Part shown: piece after piece, positions 30,564 through 40,975 of the stretch
How the letters are laid out: each line of letters begins with the position of its first letter
Numbering within the stretch: position 1 is the stretch's first letter
From: Cyclaneusma minus
Taxonomy: Eukaryota; Ascomycota; Leotiomycetes; Marthamycetales; Marthamycetaceae
Assembly (NCBI GenBank): GCA_037179335.1
Contig: JAKZHN010000011.1
Location: 62,001-126,000 of the forward strand
Length of the DNA: 64,000 bases
Reading direction: 5' to 3'
Translations under genes and position numbers: made by a program
The notes under the pieces: model-generated
The model's database searches: none
What the model was told of the DNA's origin: nothing
The model's input: the letters and a program-made list of their open reading frames with translations, nothing else

Positions 30564-32218
30564 TCAACCGGACGAGCCCTGATAACTCTTCCTCTTATGC
30601 TCCTTCTTCACCTCCTCAGTAACCTTCAACGCACTCTCCTGCTCCTTCATCTCCCTAACCTTCGCCAATACCACCTCTCTAAAAATCGCCCCCTTCGCAA
30701 TCTTGCTCAGAGACTTCTTCTCCCCACCTCCAGTCGCAAGCCCCCTGCTTCCATCACCGCCTTCAGTTTTCGATAGAGCAGCGCCGGCGGCGGCTTTGCT
30801 GTCGGCAGGGACGTCGGAATCTTGATCTTCGTCTTCGGCGATCTTCAAAGCTTCGATGCGATTGGCGAGCTTGACGAGTTCGATACCGCGACGCAGGCGG
30901 GCCTTGGCCATGTAGGCGCGGATTTCAGGGAGCAAGTTGTGGTCGGTGGCGCTGTCGCCGCTGAGCCAGGGGTGGCGGAGTGCTTCCTGTTTGTTAAGTC
31001 AGTATACTGCCAAGCTACAGGATCCCCCCTTTTCGAAAAGAAAGGGGGCCGTAATTTTCTCTCATGAAAGAACTACTGGAATTGAAAGCTTACCTGACTA
31101 GTAGCCCTATCATCCGGATCCGGCTGCAGCAAATGCCCAATAAAGTTCTTCGCATCCTCGCTCACTTCGCTCCAATACTTAGCATGGAACACCACCTTCG
31201 AACTGCAGCATTCCTCAATCAAATCATTGAGATTCTCGCTGCGGAAAGGAGAGTAACCGCAAAGCAGCGTGTAGGTGATGACGCCCAAAGACCACATGTC
31301 GACAGGCTTGCCGTGGCCTTTCTTAAGCATCACCTCGGGGGCGGCGTAGCCGAAGGAACCAGCCATGGTGGTGAGGACTTCGTCTTTGGAGTCGAGCATT
31401 TTGGCGATACCGAAGTCGGCGAGGACAAGGTCGCTGTTGGGCTCTTTGGTTAGGTAGAGGAGGTTTTCGGGTTTGAGATCTGAGAGGCGCGTTAGTGGGT
31501 GAATGATGAAAGGGGGTGGGAAACGGATGACGGGAGAAAGTACCTCGGTGGACGACGTTGTTGTAGTGGAGGTAGTCGACGGCTTCGAGGACTTGGCGGA
31601 TGGTTTGGGAGGCATCTTTCTCTGTGAACTTGCCCTTCTCGCAAATCCGATCGAATAGTTCTCCTCCGGTAGCCAACTGTGTAATAATGTAGTATTTGTC
31701 CTGCAACAAGCCAAGTCAGCCTTCATGATCAGCCTCGCATCCAGACCAAGATATGCCCATACCCTCGATTCGAACCAATCGCTGAAGCGAACGATATGTG
31801 GATGCTGCATCCGCTGCAACATCTGCAACTCATCGTACACCATCTGCTCATTGCCCTTAACATTCTTCTTCAGAATGATCTTGACTGCGACCTTGCCCTC
31901 GGGGCCATCAGCCTCTCGAACGATTCCATAGGTTCCCGCACCCAGGGTTTTGCCGAATCGGTACTTGGATCTTCTAAACAATCAGCGTGTGTTGTTTTCC
32001 GGTTTGAACCACGTACTTCTTATCGTAGCTCTCGGGCTGGCCGTGCAGCTTGTTCAGCATGTTGGCGACTGGCAGCGCACATGCAACGGTCAGCAACAGG
32101 TATGCAAATAGGGCGAGTGTAATATATATAGCAATTTCTAGGAACTGGGCGGGCTGTAACAGGCGCATGTAGGAGGATACATGTAAGATGTTGCGAGGAC
32201 GGGATACTCACAACTCAT
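30564..32218 (-). CDS. CMK1: Ca2+/calmodulin-dependent protein kinase, CMK1 type (411 aa, six exons)
   Basis: Predicted Ser/Thr kinase of calcium signalling. Exons 32218-32212 (ATGAGTT only), 32068-32017, 31973-31763, 31700-31544, 31479-31094 and 30986-30564 join in phase. Catalytic motifs: GAGTYGIV, VAVKIILK, HRDLKPENLL (split by an intron after HR), DFGIAK, an APEVML block, and DMWSLGVITYTLLCG. The kinase domain spans about residues 23-280; a basic helical segment at about 290-325 (YMAKARLRRGIELVKLANRI) is in the expected autoinhibitory/calmodulin-binding position. The tail is Lys/Glu-rich. The N-terminus MSFANMLNKLHGQPESYDKK is typical of fungal CMK1 orthologues and supports the 7-nt first coding exon. 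Confidence 0.87.
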
Positions 32219-33517
32219 GGTGGTGGATGATGGCAGTTGCGACTGGGCGGTGGTGGTGGATTCGGAGGAGGAGCGCTTGTCTCTGGCTTTAGAGCTGCTT
32301 CCCCAGCTCAAGCAGAGGAAATGTCGGATGGCCAGTCTGGTCGCTATCGAGATACTTTAACCGCGACGTTCGGCGGTTTAGTGCGGTGGAGCTTGGATAA
32401 TGTGGAGAGAGCGAACAGGAGGTGGGGCCAAGAAGTAGAGACTCCGGCGGCTTGAAGAGAGGTTCACAATGGAGAAGCTGGTTTACTTGCAAACGGCAGT
32501 TATGAGAGTATATCTGGAGAGATTGGATATTTTGTCCAGCCTTGACACAGCGGGGGTCAACAAAGGAAGCTTCCGTAGCAGTCTGCCTCGTGAGATGCGG
32601 AGAGTCAAACTCAGCCTCACCCGCACTCTAAAGTGCCACTAAAGGTTCGGATGCGTGGCTGTGCTATAACCTTTTCGGGGCTTCGAATGGCAGCCAAGGC
32701 CTATATCTCTGACACTGCGCCCGCAATTGGGCCACATATCTACTGCAACAGCCATCCGTCATCCACAAAGCCCTGTAAGGACCCCTCTCTAAATATAGTA
32801 CCAAGACCGCCATGTGGAGAGATCCCTGATTGGCACGGCTGCTTCGGCGTACCAGATCTGCTCCCGGCGCAATTACATACATGTACGTACCATCATCTTC
32901 AAATCTCCTCGAGTTCGTGTTCGGCATACTTGCAGGGAGAAACGTGGATTATGGGGATATGCACATGCAGCTTATGGTAGCGGCCCGTTAGAGAGCCGGA
33001 ATTAGAATTTCCGTGAAATACAGGTTCTATCAGGAATACTTATAGACCTAGGTAAGCTTCCGCCTTGAATGTGGTTTGGCAGCTAGAGACCTTGATCTGA
33101 ACTGTGCAATACCATATATGTGACCAGTTCAGCTAGAGAGACAATTGCTAAGTATCAAAGTTAATCCCAGTGACCCATTAGCCGTTACTTGATTCTTGAA
33201 CCGATTTCAGCTTATCGCTATCGGCCCCTACCGCCTTCCTAAGCGGCCGTCGCGAAAAAGGTTCTGCCCAAAAATTCGAGGAATTGCAGAACTTTGGTGC
33301 GCAAACTTCATCCAACCAAAATATACCCAGCCCAGATCTCAGCGACGGCCAACACGTGAGAGCCCGCAACAGATCTCCATACGAATATTGTTGAGGGGAA
33401 TTTTCTACGAAGATATTCGGTAATATCGCACATATCCGACGACATCCTCCGAATCCCACGAATCGCGCACTCCTGCCACGAGCAGCATCTCCACTCGTCC
33501 ACACGTGCACCTCCACA
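32219..33517. other. Intergenic, promoters of CMK1 and RCL1
   Basis: Both flanking genes start here and point outward. Beyond short chance frames I see nothing. Confidence 0.4.
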
Positions 33518-34792
33518 ATGACCGCCCAAGCCCCCAACTTCCTCAAACTAAATGGCCACCACTCCCTCCCCCTCCGCCTCGTCCTCTCCACCCTCCTCTC
33601 GCGCCCCGTCATCATCTCCGACATCCGCACCCATGCCCTCTCCCCCGGCCTCACCACCTCCGAAATCTCCTTCCTGCGCCTTCTCGAATCCCTCACCAAC
33701 GGCTCCTCCATCCAAATCTCCTACACCGGCACCACGCTATCCTACATCCCCGGCATCCTCTCCGGCTCCTCCTCAACCACCAACGCTGCCGGCATCGGCG
33801 GCGGCGCAAACTTGGTCAACAATGTCATCGAACACAAAATACCCCGCGCGAACAATCGGGGCATTAGTTGGTTCTTGATTCCGATATGCGTGTTAGCGCC
33901 ATTTGCGAAGGGAGTGGTGAATGTGCGGTTTGTGGGGGATGGCGTTATCACAGGTGCGACGGATATGGGAGATGTGTCTGTGGACACTGTACGCACTGCC
34001 ATTCTGCCCCTGTTCGACCTCTTCGGCATCCCCTCCGTCCGACTCGAACTCCGCGTTCTACAAAGATCTTGCGCTGGGCCTAAAGGCCAAGGCGGCGGCG
34101 GAATCGTGGAATTGCGTTTTGAAGGACAAGTCAGATTGCCCAAGACATTACATCTGCATAGGGAGCCGGGAAGAGTAAGGCGCATTAGAGGTGTGGCTTA
34201 CAGTATCGGGGTGAGCGCGAGTAATAATGGGAGAATGATACATGAGGCGAGGGGTGTGCTGAATAAGTTTATGGCAGGGGGTGGAGACGTGCAGATAGCG
34301 GCTGTTTATGAAAAAGCGCCGCTTATTGATGCTGCTGTCGAGAAGGGAGCAAAGGCGGAAAAGGGGAAGAAAGAGAAGATTGGCGTGGGCTTTGGTATGC
34401 AGCTGATAGCGGAGACGAGTGTTGCTGGGGTGTTTTATACCGCAGATGTGGTGGCGCCGCCGGAGGGAGGGACGACGCCGGAGGATGTGGGGAAGAAGGC
34501 TGCGCTTCAGTTGCTGGAGAATGTGGAGAAGGGGGGTTGTGTGGGCTTGCAGGGGGCGAGTACGGTGTTGGTGTTGATGGCTATGGGTAGTGAAGATGTG
34601 GGGAGAGTGAGATTGGGTAGGAAGATTTTGGGGACAGAGGAGGTGATTGGGTTGGGGATGGATTTGAGGGCGTTTGGGGCGAGTGCGTGGGGGATGAGGG
34701 ATGCTGATGGTGATAAGGAGGGGGAGAGTGATGATGTGAATATCAGTGTGAAGGGGACGGGTGTGGGTAATGTGGGTAGGAAGATAGCTTAG
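33518..34792 (+). CDS. RCL1: RNA 3'-terminal phosphate cyclase-like protein RCL1 (424 aa)
   Basis: Predicted nucleolar SSU-processome factor; with the GTPase Bms1 it takes part in pre-18S rRNA processing at site A2. A single exon from ATG 33518. Fold markers of the cyclase superfamily: LKLNGHHSLPLRLVLSTLLS at the N-terminus, THALSPGLTTSEISFLRLLE, YTGTTLSYIPGIL, and RGISWFLIPICVLAPFAK followed by GVVNVRFVGDGVIT. The catalytic His region of true cyclases near the C-terminus (for example HLADQ-type) is absent, as expected for the Rcl1 branch, which lacks cyclase activity. The C-terminus is longer than yeast Rcl1, with a low-complexity tail. Codon use shifts from C-rich third positions at the 5' end to GT-rich codons at the 3' end, probably only a composition trend. 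Confidence 0.88.
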   Translation: MTAQAPNFLKLNGHHSLPLRLVLSTLLSRPVIISDIRTHALSPGLTTSEISFLRLLESLTNGSSIQISYTGTTLSYIPGILSGSSSTTNAAGIGGGANLVNNVIEHKIPRANNRGISWFLIPICVLAPFAKGVVNVRFVGDGVITGATDMGDVSVDTVRTAILPLFDLFGIPSVRLELRVLQRSCAGPKGQGGGGIVELRFEGQVRLPKTLHLHREPGRVRRIRGVAYSIGVSASNNGRMIHEARGVLNKFMAGGGDVQIAAVYEKAPLIDAAVEKGAKAEKGKKEKIGVGFGMQLIAETSVAGVFYTADVVAPPEGGTTPEDVGKKAALQLLENVEKGGCVGLQGASTVLVLMAMGSEDVGRVRLGRKILGTEEVIGLGMDLRAFGASAWGMRDADGDKEGESDDVNISVKGTGVGNVGRKIA

Positions 34793-35734
34793 TTCAATGT
34801 GATGTGGAAGTTTTCAAGTTACTCTTGGTTAGGTAAAACAGAGGCCGCCCGTATCTCTGTCGATTGTGAAAGTTCGGATGTCGTAGGATGTTAGATTTCA
34901 AGCTTGGATTTGGAACGACCTGGCCATTGAAGCTGGCTATTACTTCCATGTTACAAAATCCAATTCATGCCTCAGTGTATGATGGAATCATTCAATTCAG
35001 AAGTTATAGCAATGAGACCCACTTATTTGGAATCTCCAGAAAATTTGCAGCATATTGATAAATGGCGCGGTATTTGCGTCGACGTGCAACAAAACTGTTC
35101 TTTTATACGCTAAGGTAGCTTATATACTGGTCTAGCACTCTGATTGGTGGAGAATGTGTAAGCGGTAGAAGTTCAGTGGGACGGAGTAGTTGGATCGGTG
35201 GAGGACACTTGTGGTGGTGGTGGAAACTTGGGACGGTGGGGAATTGGAGAATCGACAGAGTGAGGCCAGCTAACGATAATCTGACGAGTCAAGGAGGGAT
35301 ATACTGGGCTGGGAGTCTGGCTGACAAAGGGCTTCTGTTTTCCGCTAGTGAATGAGCCGCTTTTTTCATGCATTCCATGGAAGGAGGTGTGGGAGTATTG
35401 TCGTGGCGGAGTCACTGGTCTTTAGGGTCGGCGCCAAAGTCGAGATTTATGGTAGGCATACGACCTAAGAGGAGTCTTTGCGTTCATAGTGGGAGCACTT
35501 CAAAGCAGATCGAATGACTGTAAAGGTTCAAGTCAAAGAAGACATCGAGTAACTTCATCGCCGTAGTTGTTTTCCGTCAAAGCCTACCAGCCATCGACTT
35601 CAGTCACGGTCTAAAAAGACGTTTGTTTCTCTATAATATCCACAGTTCGACTTTTCCGCCGCTAAAAAAAGCTCATTGCTATCCTTTGATCAATGCACGG
35701 AATTCCTATGTCTTATGCATATAATAGCATATGC
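34793..35734. other. Convergent intergenic region
   Basis: About 940 bp between the 3' ends of RCL1 and the pyrophosphatase gene. A minus-strand Pro/Ser-rich 80-codon frame (35415-35173) has no recognisable domain. A single minisatellite-type unit (CACTTATTTGGAATCTCC) lies near 35018. Confidence 0.4.
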
Positions 35735-37179
35735 TTAGTTGGCGGCACCGGAGATGAAGAACCACTTGTCAATGCTGGCGTCGATTGGTGCAGCAGGGAG
35801 GTTCTCGTTGGCAGGGATGGGAGGAAGCTGGTTGGGCTTGACGCAGTTGGGGCCGGAGCGCTCAACGGTCAGGTTGGTGCAGCAGACTTCGCCGGGCTGA
35901 GTCTTGCCGGTGATGAGCTTCTCCCAGGCCTCGGCGCACTCGCGGACGATGTCGGAGGCATACCTGAAGTTTTCCAATTAGCTTGGTTCTTGACATGCAA
36001 AAACGAAACTCCATAGACATCTGATCTGATATTGTATCTCAGGGGGAGAAAATACTCACTTCTTGTTCTTGCACTCGCCAGTGAAAGCAAACTGGTTCTC
36101 AGGCTTGCCATCAGGGATCTTGTAGATACGGAACCACTCATTCGTAGCACGGAGCAGACCAGGGAGGTGCTTCTCGACGTCCTCCACGTCGTTCAGCTTG
36201 GGAGCCAAGGGGTCGTTGATGTCAATAACAATGACCTTCCAGTCAGTCTCGTCCTCGTCGAGCAGAGCCATGACACCGAGGATCTTGACTTGCTTGACCT
36301 GGCCGGGGTAGCCGACAAGCTCGCCGATCTCGCAGACGTCCAATGGGTCGTTGTCTCCCTTGGCCTTGGTCTCAGGGTGAATGGAGTTGGGGTCTTCCCA
36401 GGTCTAGGTATAATGGGTCAGCTAAGAGCTTACTTGGTGGTGATGAGGGGGCGAGGAAGGAAATTTCCAGGTTGACGACGTACCTGGGGGAAGGCTCCGT
36501 AGTTCCAGAGGTAGCCCTTGTGGGGGAAGCAGTTGCGGACGAAGCGAAGCTTGCCCTTCTTGGTGTCCTGCTTGATGGGGTTGAGAATCTCCTCCTTGGA
36601 GATCTGGAGAGAAAACAGTCAGCAAAGGGCCAGCTTGTCTAGGAGCTTTTCGTGGAGACAACATACCTCCATCTTAGCATTGGTCCATCTGGGGATCTCA
36701 ACGATCATGTTCAGGACGGTCTGCTCGGCATTGGCATAGAGCGGGATGTCGTGGAAGGGCGAGACAGGCACGCCATCCTGCTCGATGTAGACTCGGTGCT
36801 GCAGGGTGTTGGGAGCTCCCACTTTGCGGACGGTGTATTGGGGAGCCATGTTGGAGTCGTGCTGTGTAGCAGAGTGGTTTTGGCTGGTGGTAGCTGAGCC
36901 CGAGAAGTGTCGGGCTATTTGAGCGGTTCTTTGCGAAATTGTGAAGGAGGGGGTAGGAGGCGACACGTTTGTAGGAGAAAGGTACGAGAGGCGGCGGGGT
37001 GAGAAAGCGCGGCCAGTGGTGGGGCTTATGCTAGCCAGCTTATATGCCGTGACCGCCTGGAGAGAATTCTGCAGGCTCGATGCTAATACGGGTGGATAAT
37101 GGGCTGCAGTTTGGCAGGATGCAAGAAGGGCCTTCCTCTGCATATGAGAAGCAGTGAATGGCACCATTGGCCGTTGCAT
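35735..37179 (-). CDS. IPP1: Inorganic pyrophosphatase (291 aa core; possible 401-aa longer form)
   Basis: Hydrolyses pyrophosphate to phosphate, pulling biosynthetic reactions forward. Exons end/start at 36667/36603, 36484/36403 and 36060/35963, all in phase. Family I signature: GDNDPLDVCEIG with the Mg-binding aspartates, KVKILG-like segment VKQVKILGVMALLDEDETDW, and the Lys/Tyr active-site block HKGYLWNYGAFPQTW. The standard cytosolic start is ATG 36849 (MAPQYTVRKVGA). Unusually, the frame stays open for 110 codons upstream to ATG 37179; this extension is Ser/Thr/Arg-rich, poor in acids and ends RTAQIARHFSGSATTSQNHS, like a mitochondrial presequence. I annotate the longer span but rate the core start as the main form. 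Confidence 0.88.
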
Positions 37180-37642
37180 TTTACTTCCAAAGGCTAAAGG
37201 CTTCCTGCTAGTGCTGCTGTCGAAGTGCCGCGGATGAGGGGTTCAAAGTCAGGAGAGAGCTCAGGAGCTGTCCTGAATCGCATCAGACTGTACATGTACT
37301 GGATGCTATCAAGAATTCAGGGGCCCTCTCTATTAACGTCACTGCGCGGAAAAGTGGTCAACCGGATGAGACCTTCTCTTCCCAACCTGGCCAGCTTAGA
37401 GTATGCAGTAATCGAGGACTTCTAAGCTCACCGGCTGCTCTTCCAACATCGACAAATTGTTTCAGGAGCAAGAAGCGGTGCAGATGTCTGGTGCACATGC
37501 CAAGCCCAATAAATTGCTTGATACATGTAGCCTGAGGCATCCGTTATCGGACCCCTTCGTTATGTGGCGCGAGGCTGCCAAAATAGCCTCTCCGATTGAG
37601 GCAAAAGTTCTTGGATCTGGACCACAAACGGGTCCCATTGAT
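37180..37642. promoter_or_regulatory. Divergent promoter region of IPP1 and DUS2
   Basis: The DUS2-like frame stays open upstream to about 37457; its first in-frame ATG is near 37484 (MSGAHAKPNKLL), so part of this stretch could be coding. Otherwise nothing is seen. Confidence 0.35.
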
Positions 37643-39064
37643 ATGTCCCAAGTCCTCCGCGCAATCATGACTTCGACTCCAAAGAGGGTTCCCATCCCCG
37701 CGAGGGGCGTCGACTACCGCGGCAAAGTCGTCCTGGCTCCTATGGTGCGCTCCGGCGAACTTCCTTCGCGACTGCTGGCATTGCACTATGGAGCCGACCT
37801 GGTCTGGGGTGAGTCGAAGTCTTGCTTATACTTGGAATATACTAACAAATATCTAGGTCCTGAAACCGTAGACAGATCCATGATCGGCACCACGCGCAAA
37901 GTCAACACCAAACTCAACACCATCGACTTCACGCGCTTCCCTTCCAATGGCTCTCAGCCTAACAAAGAGCCCAAAGAGTCTCTAATCTACCGCCTCCACC
38001 CGGAACGCGAAGGCAAGAAGCTAATTTTCCAAATGGGCACCGCGAACCCCGAACGAGCAGTCGAAGCCGCCCGCCTTGTCGCCGCCGATGTAGCCGGTAT
38101 CGACGTCAACGCCGGCTGCCCCAAGCCCTTCAGCACAAGCGGTGGCATGGGTGCGGCCCTTCTGCGAACCCCCGACTTGCTCTGCTCCATCTTACGGGCC
38201 TTGGTGGAGAACATTGTTCCGGAATTCCAAATCGGTATCAGTGTGAAGATCCGGCTGCTCGAGACACCCGAAATGACGGAAGATTTGGTGCGCAAATTGG
38301 TAGCTACGGGTATTACGGGACTTACGATTCACTGCCGTACAACGCCGATGCGACCGAGGGAAAAGGCGATTCGAGACCAGTTGAAGATGATTGGCGATGT
38401 GTGTAGAGAGGCGGGTGTGGCATGCTTGATGAATGGCGATGTGACGAGTCGCGCGGAGGCGATGCTGCTTGCTGAGCAGTATGGGGTTGATGGAGGCATG
38501 ATCGCTACAGCCGCCGAAGCCAACCCTTCCGTGTTCACGCACGACGGCTCCGTCGCCCCATGGCGAGAGCTTGTCGCGAAATACCTGAAGACAGCCCTGG
38601 AAGTCGAAAACCGCTGGGGAAACACGAAGTTCATACTCCAGCACTTGGTACCTGGGAAGGATAAGACGTACAAGGGGGTCACGGGATTAAAGGGGTATCA
38701 GCAAGCGGTTGAGCTGTTTGGTTTGGACGATTTGGTGGAGAGCGCGAAGGAGGTGGATGAGGTGCTGGGCGTGGTGGAGAGACAGACGGCTGATGCGGCG
38801 AAGAAGGCCAAGGTGGTGGAGAGACAGACGGCCGAGGCGGCGAAGAGGGCGAAGAAACAGAACCAGAGTGCCTTGGCTGCCGGAGGGGGAAGTACGAGGA
38901 ATGGCCAGGGGAAGAAGAAGCTTTCTGAACGGGGTGTTACGGCGCAGAAGAAGCCGGAGCAGGGAAATGCCCAGGAGCAACCTCAAGCGCCGCAGCCAGA
39001 GCCGCAGCAGCAAGAGGTGCCTCAAGAGCAGCAGCCTGCTGCCGCTGTCGCTGTGAGTGTTTGA
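37643..39064 (+). CDS. DUS2: tRNA-dihydrouridine synthase, DUS2/SMM1 type (about 457 aa, two exons)
   Basis: Flavin enzyme that reduces uridine 20 of tRNAs to dihydrouridine. The TIM-barrel start KVVLAPMVRSGELPSRLLAL with GADLVWG is specific to the Dus2 branch; the catalytic cysteine lies in GIDVNAGCPKPFSTSGGMGAALL; the FMN phosphate region reads LMNGDVTSRAEA. An intron at 37808-37855 (48 nt, GT-AG, with TACTAAC) interrupts the early barrel; it has no stop and is a multiple of three. The Dus2 double-stranded RNA-binding domain is not obvious; instead the C-terminal ~110 residues are Lys/Gln/Ala-rich with a duplicated VVERQTADAAKKAK motif. Start: ATG 37643 or 37667 is preferred because homology begins soon after; an in-frame ATG near 37484 is possible. 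Confidence 0.83.
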   Translation: MSQVLRAIMTSTPKRVPIPARGVDYRGKVVLAPMVRSGELPSRLLALHYGADLVWGESKSCLYLEYTNKYLGPETVDRSMIGTTRKVNTKLNTIDFTRFPSNGSQPNKEPKESLIYRLHPEREGKKLIFQMGTANPERAVEAARLVAADVAGIDVNAGCPKPFSTSGGMGAALLRTPDLLCSILRALVENIVPEFQIGISVKIRLLETPEMTEDLVRKLVATGITGLTIHCRTTPMRPREKAIRDQLKMIGDVCREAGVACLMNGDVTSRAEAMLLAEQYGVDGGMIATAAEANPSVFTHDGSVAPWRELVAKYLKTALEVENRWGNTKFILQHLVPGKDKTYKGVTGLKGYQQAVELFGLDDLVESAKEVDEVLGVVERQTADAAKKAKVVERQTAEAAKRAKKQNQSALAAGGGSTRNGQGKKKLSERGVTAQKKPEQGNAQEQPQAPQPEPQQQEVPQEQQPAAAVAVSV

Positions 39065-40975
39065 CCTTCACGATGGGATACCGGCGTTTGGGCTACGGAA
39101 ACATGGATGGAAGACATTCCAGCGGCGCGTTTGCTAAGCATTTACATGGTGGACAAAAGGGATCATACCACTCTGAAAGACATGTCTCCTCTTCCCGCTG
39201 TATGCTAGAGTCGAATGGTTGTGATGATTTTGATTACTTGAATTTCCCTCAGTCACTTGGAATTTTGCCAGTCACTTTCCACGATTTCTCCCACTCATTT
39301 GGATTTCTCCTAATCATTTGGAATTTCCTCGGTCACTTGAATTTGTCCCCAGTTAATTGGATTTCTTTTCGTCATCTGAATTTGTCCCCACTTGTTTAGG
39401 TCTTCCGGTCACTTAGAATTCTACCAGTCACTTGGAATTCTCCCAGTCACTTGAGTTCTGGCAGTTACTTGGATTTCTCTCAATCACTTAGAGGTTTCCC
39501 AGCATCACCTGGTCTTTTCCCAATTACCGGGTATCTGGATTAACTAATTGATTTCCATTATTTCAGAAGTTTCCGGTTGTCAGGAACGCGATGATGATAC
39601 GGGGCCCCACTCACAAATACGTACCATTCCATTCCATGAATGCATTGATGGAGGTGATCAAAACAAATAAATGCGACGAATGAGATCAGAAATGTGGGGT
39701 GCCCGTGCAAGAATTCCAGGTTCAGATCAAATTGACAGAGAAGATGCATTCTGCGTCGTGCACGCCGCACGGCGCGGTGTGGTTTCTCGGCGAATGTGCG
39801 TGAAAGCAAGTCGTCAATGTTCGGCGTACGCGGGTCGAAAGTGCGTTTTCGGGCGCGTTTCGTTGCGTGAGAAAATCCCCACGCGTCCCAGAATGCCACA
39901 AATGAGGCGTTTTCGGCGTGACTGGTAAAAGTTGCAACATCAAATTATACGCAAATTGCGGCGGACTTTTCGTCAATTTCGACATTCGACCTCATCGACC
40001 AGAACGCCTGACAACACCAGTGCAGCTGCGTAAGATGACGTCGGGCGTCATGAAGCAGGAAATTGCACTGTGACAACGGAGGCGCTTTATGATTTGATTT
40101 TGAGGCTTTTAAATTCCTGGCGCTAGTCCCAATCAGGCGTAGTGGTACCTACCGTATGACTTTTTAAAAAATATAAAAACGACTAGGGGAAAGTCTAGCA
40201 AAACCCTTTTGCTTATTATTTCTCACCCAAGGAGTTGAGGTCCCCGCGTTTTCTCGGGCGTCGTTCACAATTGCCATGGAACAACATGGAACAGTCTTAA
40301 CACATCGTCGCAGTCAGAACTCACACTCACCACCCGCATATTTATTCGTCTTGTGATTGATTTGATTTGCCTAATGTAGACAAACTGCTCGCTCTCGCAA
40401 AAGAAGCACCCAGATAGCTCCCATTTGAGCACCCAGCTAGCGTGCGTGAAAGGACCCATGAAACTACCCATCCGCCTCCTCGCTTCCAAACCAACTTCGC
40501 TTCCTTCGAAATAGGATTCCTAAGAGAGCCCGGCCTCCCTTGTTCCCCATTTTCAGCATCACGCCCGCAAAGCTTTTGAAATTTTGCGAATAGAAGGAAA
40601 GTTGTACATAGCCTGCCAACTCGCTACTCAGGAAAGCCTGCCCCATGATCGTGAGAAGGGAGCATTGAGACAGGCATGTGAATGACGCAAGACAAACGCA
40701 GGGGGGAATTCAAAGCAGGAATCTTGGTGGTACATGCAGAATGGAGGAAAGGAGATGCAAAGACAATGAGCTTTAGGCCCATGGAGCTGCGCTGCTGTCG
40801 ACTAGTAAGCCAATTCGATTTTTCGTTTCGGACACCGTTAGAGGGGTTGGAGCGACGCAAGTGTAGGGGTTTGTGTGTGAGTGATCCGGTACCCGTAATT
40901 GCGTGCTCATCGGTAGAGCCGATTCGTATTATAGAACATCGCATGGGACCTTTCCGTAGTATTGGGGGAGGGGGC
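39065..40975. other. Intergenic with minisatellite; no supportable gene
   Basis: Contains the 39226-39545 minisatellite. The remainder (39560-40975) shows only short frames without features I recognise; 39680-39960 is CpG-rich relative to its surroundings. Confidence 0.4.
39226..39545. repeat. ~19-bp minisatellite, about 15 units
   Basis: Tandem units of the type CAGTCACTTGGAATTTCTCC with many substitutions. The same core (CAGTCACTTGGA) makes up the interior of the MITE-like element at 10853-11169, and reverse units occur at 10393-10480, 11341-11400 and 18230-18290. Confidence 0.7.

Noticed and set aside
35173..35415. 80-codon minus-strand Pro/Ser-rich frame
   Set aside because: No domain, low complexity, no splice partners.
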